Source of the DNA: Streptomyces griseus | GTDB lineage: Bacteria; Actinomycetota; Actinomycetes; Streptomycetales; Streptomycetaceae | Direction of reading: 5' to 3' | DNA length: 64,000 nt | NCBI RefSeq assembly: GCF_900460065.1 | Contig: NZ_UAVD01000027.1 | Span: 186,001-250,000 of the forward strand | The notes under the pieces: model-generated | What the model was told of the DNA's origin: nothing | Seen by the model: only the letters and a program-made list of their open reading frames with translations | The model's database searches: none | Program-made: the position numbers and the translations under genes | Shown: one piece after another, positions 57,664-64,000 of the stretch | Numbering within the stretch: the stretch's first letter is position 1 | How the letters are laid out: every line of letters starts with the position of its first letter

Positions 57664-60600
57664 TTGGCCGCCTCGCGCAACGCCTCGACCGCGAATACGA
57701 ACAACGGTGCCAGCACCGCCCCGCTGCGCATCTCTTTTGCAAAGATCAAGGAGCCCCTCGAGGTTCCGAACCTCCTCGCGCTGCAGACCGAGAGCTTTGA
57801 CTGGCTCCTCGGCAACGCCGCCTGGAAGGCTCGCGTCGAGGCTGCTCTGGACAGTGGACAAGACGTCCCCACCAAGTCCGGCCTGGAGGAGATCTTCGAG
57901 GAGATCTCTCCGATCGAGGACTTCTCCGGGTCGATGTCGCTTACGTTCCGCGACCACCGCTTCGAGCCCCCGAAGAACTCGATCGACGAGTGCAAGGAGC
58001 GCGACTTCACGTTCGCCGCGCCGCTCTTCGTCACGGCCGAGTTCACCAACAACGAGACCGGCGAGATCAAGTCCCAGACGGTCTTCATGGGCGACTTCCC
58101 GCTCATGACCAACAAGGGCACCTTCGTCATCAACGGCACCGAGCGTGTCGTCGTGTCGCAGCTGGTCCGCTCGCCGGGTGTCTACTTCGACTCCTCCATC
58201 GACAAGACGTCCGACAAGGACATCTTCTCCGCCAAGATCATCCCCTCCCGGGGCGCCTGGCTGGAGATGGAGATCGACAAGCGCGACATGGTCGGTGTCC
58301 GCATCGACCGCAAGCGCAAGCAGTCCGTCACCGTCCTCCTGAAGGCTCTCGGCTGGACCACCGAGCAGATCCTGGAGGAGTTCGGCGAGTACGAGTCCAT
58401 GCGCGCCACCCTGGAGAAGGACCACACCCAGGGCCAGGACGACGCGCTGCTCGACATCTACCGCAAGCTGCGTCCGGGCGAGCCGCCGACCCGCGAGGCC
58501 GCTCAGACGCTGCTCGAGAACCTCTACTTCAACCCGAAGCGCTACGACCTCGCGAAGGTCGGCCGCTACAAGGTGAACAAGAAGCTCGGCGCCGATGAGC
58601 CGCTGGACGCCGGGGTGCTCACCACCGACGACGTCATCGCGACCATCAAGTACCTGGTCAAGCTGCACGCCGGTGAGACCGAGACGATCGGCGAGTCCGG
58701 CCGGGAGATCGTCGTCGAGACCGACGACATCGACCACTTCGGCAACCGTCGTCTGCGCAACGTCGGCGAGCTCATCCAGAACCAGGTCCGTACGGGCCTG
58801 GCGCGGATGGAGCGCGTCGTGCGCGAGCGCATGACCACCCAGGACGTCGAGGCGATCACGCCGCAGACCCTGATCAACATCCGGCCGGTCGTCGCCTCCA
58901 TCAAGGAGTTCTTCGGCACCAGCCAGCTGTCGCAGTTCATGGACCAGAACAACCCGCTGTCGGGTCTCACCCACAAGCGCCGCCTGTCGGCTCTCGGCCC
59001 GGGTGGCCTCTCCCGTGAGCGGGCCGGCTTCGAGGTCCGAGACGTGCACCCGTCCCACTACGGACGCATGTGCCCGATCGAGACCCCCGAGGGCCCGAAC
59101 ATCGGTCTGATCGGTTCGCTCGCCTCGTACGGCCGCGTCAACGCGTTCGGCTTCATCGAGACGCCGTACCGCAAGGTCGTCGACGGCCAGGTCACCGACG
59201 ACGTCGACTACATCACGGCCGACGAGGAGGACCGCTTCGTCATCGCCCAGGCGAACGCGACCCTCAACGACGAGCTGCGCTTCACCGAGCCCCGCGTCCT
59301 GGTCCGCCGCCGTGGCGGAGAGGTCGACTACGTGCCCGGCACGGACGTCGACTACATGGACGTCTCGCCGCGCCAGATGGTGTCCGTCGCCACCGCGATG
59401 ATCCCCTTCCTGGAGCACGACGACGCCAACCGTGCCCTCATGGGCGCGAACATGATGCGTCAGGCGGTGCCGCTCATCAAGTCGGAGGCCCCGCTCGTCG
59501 GCACCGGCATGGAGTACCGCTGCGCCACCGACGCCGGCGACGTCCTCAAGGCCGAGAAGGACGGTGTGGTCCAGGAGGTCTCCGCGGACTACATCACCGT
59601 CACGAACGACGACGGCACGTACACCACGTACCGCATCGCCAAGTTCATGCGCTCCAACCAGGGCACCTCGGTCAACCAGAAGGTCGTCGTCTCCGAGGGC
59701 GACCGGATCGTCGCCGACCAGGTGCTCGCCGACGGACCGGCCACCGAGAACGGTGAGATGGCCCTCGGCAAGAACCTGCTCGTGGCGTTCATGCCGTGGG
59801 AGGGTCACAACTACGAGGACGCGATCATCCTGTCGCAGCGCCTCGTGCAGGACGACGTCCTCTCCTCGATCCACATCGAGGAGCACGAGGTCGACGCCCG
59901 TGACACCAAGCTCGGCCCGGAGGAGATCACCCGGGACATCCCGAACGTCTCCGAGGAGGTCCTCGCCGACCTCGACGAGCGCGGCATCATCCGCATCGGT
60001 GCCGAGGTCGTCGCCGGCGACATCCTCGTCGGCAAGGTCACGCCCAAGGGCGAGACCGAGCTGACCCCCGAGGAGCGCCTGCTCCGCGCGATCTTCGGTG
60101 AGAAGGCGCGCGAGGTGCGCGACACCTCGCTGAAGGTGCCGCACGGTGAGATCGGCAAGGTCATCGGCGTCCGCGTCTTCGACCGCGAAGAGGGCGACGA
60201 GCTGCCGCCGGGCGTGAACCAGCTGGTCCGCGTCTACGTCGCGCAGAAGCGCAAGATCACCGATGGTGACAAGCTCGCCGGCCGTCACGGCAACAAGGGC
60301 GTCATCTCCAAGATCCTGCCGATCGAGGACATGCCGTTCCTGGAGGACGGCACCCCGGTCGACATCATCCTCAACCCGCTGGGCGTCCCGTCCCGAATGA
60401 ACCCGGGACAGGTCCTGGAGATCCACCTCGGCTGGCTCGCCAGCCGCGGCTGGGACGTCTCCGGCCTCGGTGACGAGTGGGCCCAGCGCCTGCAGGCCAT
60501 CGGCGCCGACCAGGTCGCCCCCGGCACCAACGTCGCCACGCCCGTCTTCGACGGTGCGCGCGAGGACGAGATCTCCGGTCTCTTCGAGGCCACGATCCCC

Positions 60601-61149
60601 AACCGCGACGGCGACCGGCTGGTCCAGCCCTCCGGCAAGGCCCAGCTGTTCGACGGCCGCTCCGGCGAGCCGTTCCCGGACCCGGTCTCGGTCGGGTTCA
60701 TGTACATCCTCAAGCTGCACCACCTGGTCGACGACAAGCTCCACGCGCGTTCGACCGGCCCGTACTCCATGATCACCCAGCAGCCGCTGGGTGGTAAGGC
60801 GCAGTTCGGTGGTCAGCGCTTCGGTGAGATGGAGGTGTGGGCCCTTGAGGCTTACGGCGCCGCGTACGCCCTCCAGGAGCTCCTGACGATCAAGTCCGAC
60901 GACGTGACCGGCCGCGTGAAGGTCTACGAGGCCATCGTCAAGGGCGAGAACATCCCCGAGCCCGGCATTCCCGAGTCCTTCAAGGTACTCATCAAGGAAA
61001 TGCAGTCGCTCTGCCTCAACGTGGAGGTGCTGTCCTCGGACGGCATGTCCATCGAGATGCGCGACACGGACGAGGACGTCTTCCGCGCGGCGGAGGAACT
61101 CGGTATCGACCTGTCCCGGCGCGAGCCGAGCAGCGTCGAAGAGGTCTGA
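57664..61149 (+). CDS. rpoB: DNA-directed RNA polymerase beta subunit
   Basis: 1161 residues from TTG at 57664 (GGAAGG eight bases upstream); frames beginning earlier lack a ribosome-binding site, and residues [14 protein letters not shown] match the known Streptomyces N-terminus (from memory). The rifampicin region [33 protein letters not shown] is wild type at the Asp, His and Ser positions most often mutated. [15 protein letters not shown] and [31 protein letters not shown]-type C-terminal blocks are present. Complete. Confidence 0.97.
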   Translation: [1161 protein letters not shown]

Positions 61150-61155
61150 CGGGCC

Positions 61156-61185
61156 GGCCGGCCGCCTCACCCCGAGGCGGCCGGC
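61156..61185 (+). terminator. Intercistronic hairpin between rpoB and rpoC
   Basis: GGCCGGCCGCCTC (61156-61168) pairs with GAGGCGGCCGGCC across a 5-base loop. Since rpoC must be read through, it is more likely a processing or attenuation hairpin than a full stop. Confidence 0.55.
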
Positions 61186-61247
61186 CCTCCCCGGACCCGT
61201 TCAGACCATTGATTGAGACGAGACCCCGAAAGAGGGATTGACGACAA

Positions 61248-64000
<2,753 letters not shown>

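Noticed and set aside
58900..59010. Rifampicin-resistance substitution in rpoB
   Set aside because: The residues of the main resistance cluster (in [20 protein letters not shown]) are wild type.

Overview
The window is a stretch of chromosome from a Streptomyces or close relative. It is very GC-rich with strong third-position GC bias, GTG and TTG starts are common, genes overlap by ATGA/GTGA/TGATG, and the gene order (korBA, a two-component system, nuoABCHIJKLMN, htpX, yajQ, tRNA-Tyr with an integrated element, rpmG, murB, aspC, secE-nusG-rplKA, rplJL-rpoBC) matches what I remember of S. coelicolor around SCO4594-SCO4655. No species can be fixed from sequence alone.

1-6.1 kb: the start of a FAD monooxygenase, a RarD-type exporter, an NAD(P)H-binding oxidoreductase divergent from its likely HxlR regulator, and korB/korA (2-oxoacid:ferredoxin oxidoreductase). 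6.6-10.6 kb: a NarL-type response regulator and two sister histidine kinases whose catalytic cores are nearly identical in DNA. 10.7-21.4 kb: a ten-gene complex I operon, nuoABCHIJKLMN, with no nuoD, E, F or G. Its NuoC carries a long Arg/Ser repeat tail. Together with korAB it suggests a complex I-like proton pump fed by something other than the NADH module. 21.5-26.0 kb: a zinc-ribbon MscL, HtpX protease, YccF, a GlsB-type membrane protein, an AlkB/Ogt alkylation-repair pair, and YajQ.

26.05-42.82 kb: an actinomycete integrative and conjugative element (AICE) of 16.7 kb sits in the 3' end of tRNA-Tyr(GUA), bounded by a 54-bp direct repeat. From attL it carries integrase, excisionase, an 11-copy GGTTAC iteron field (candidate replication origin), a DUF3631-type ATPase, a primase/polymerase, an orphan cytosine-5 methyltransferase, small zinc-binding and membrane proteins, an FtsK/TraB-type DNA translocase with TGCTAG repeats just downstream (candidate clt), and a string of small spread/accessory genes. 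These read leftwards as one operon from a promoter at 38.37 kb, where two perfect 14-bp palindromes occupy the -35/-10 spacer and the start-site region. An XRE/TPR regulator and a GntR-Nudix fusion regulator follow. The last gene before attR is a low-GC 641-residue protein with a HEPN-like R-N-x3-H motif, the best candidate here for a phage-defence cargo gene.

42.8-64 kb: core chromosome resumes. There is an NAD(P)-binding protein, an amidohydrolase, tRNA-Thr, tRNA-Met, rpmG, two MaoC-fold hydratase subunits, murB, an NAD(P)-binding/TetR divergent pair, adenosine deaminase, aspC, tRNA-Trp, secE, nusG, rplK, rplA, a lipoprotein gene, the L10 leader with rplJ-rplL, rpoB (TTG start, no rifampicin-resistance change seen) and rpoC, which runs off the right edge. 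A 32-bp element that begins with the stop codon of the preceding gene occurs at three unrelated loci.
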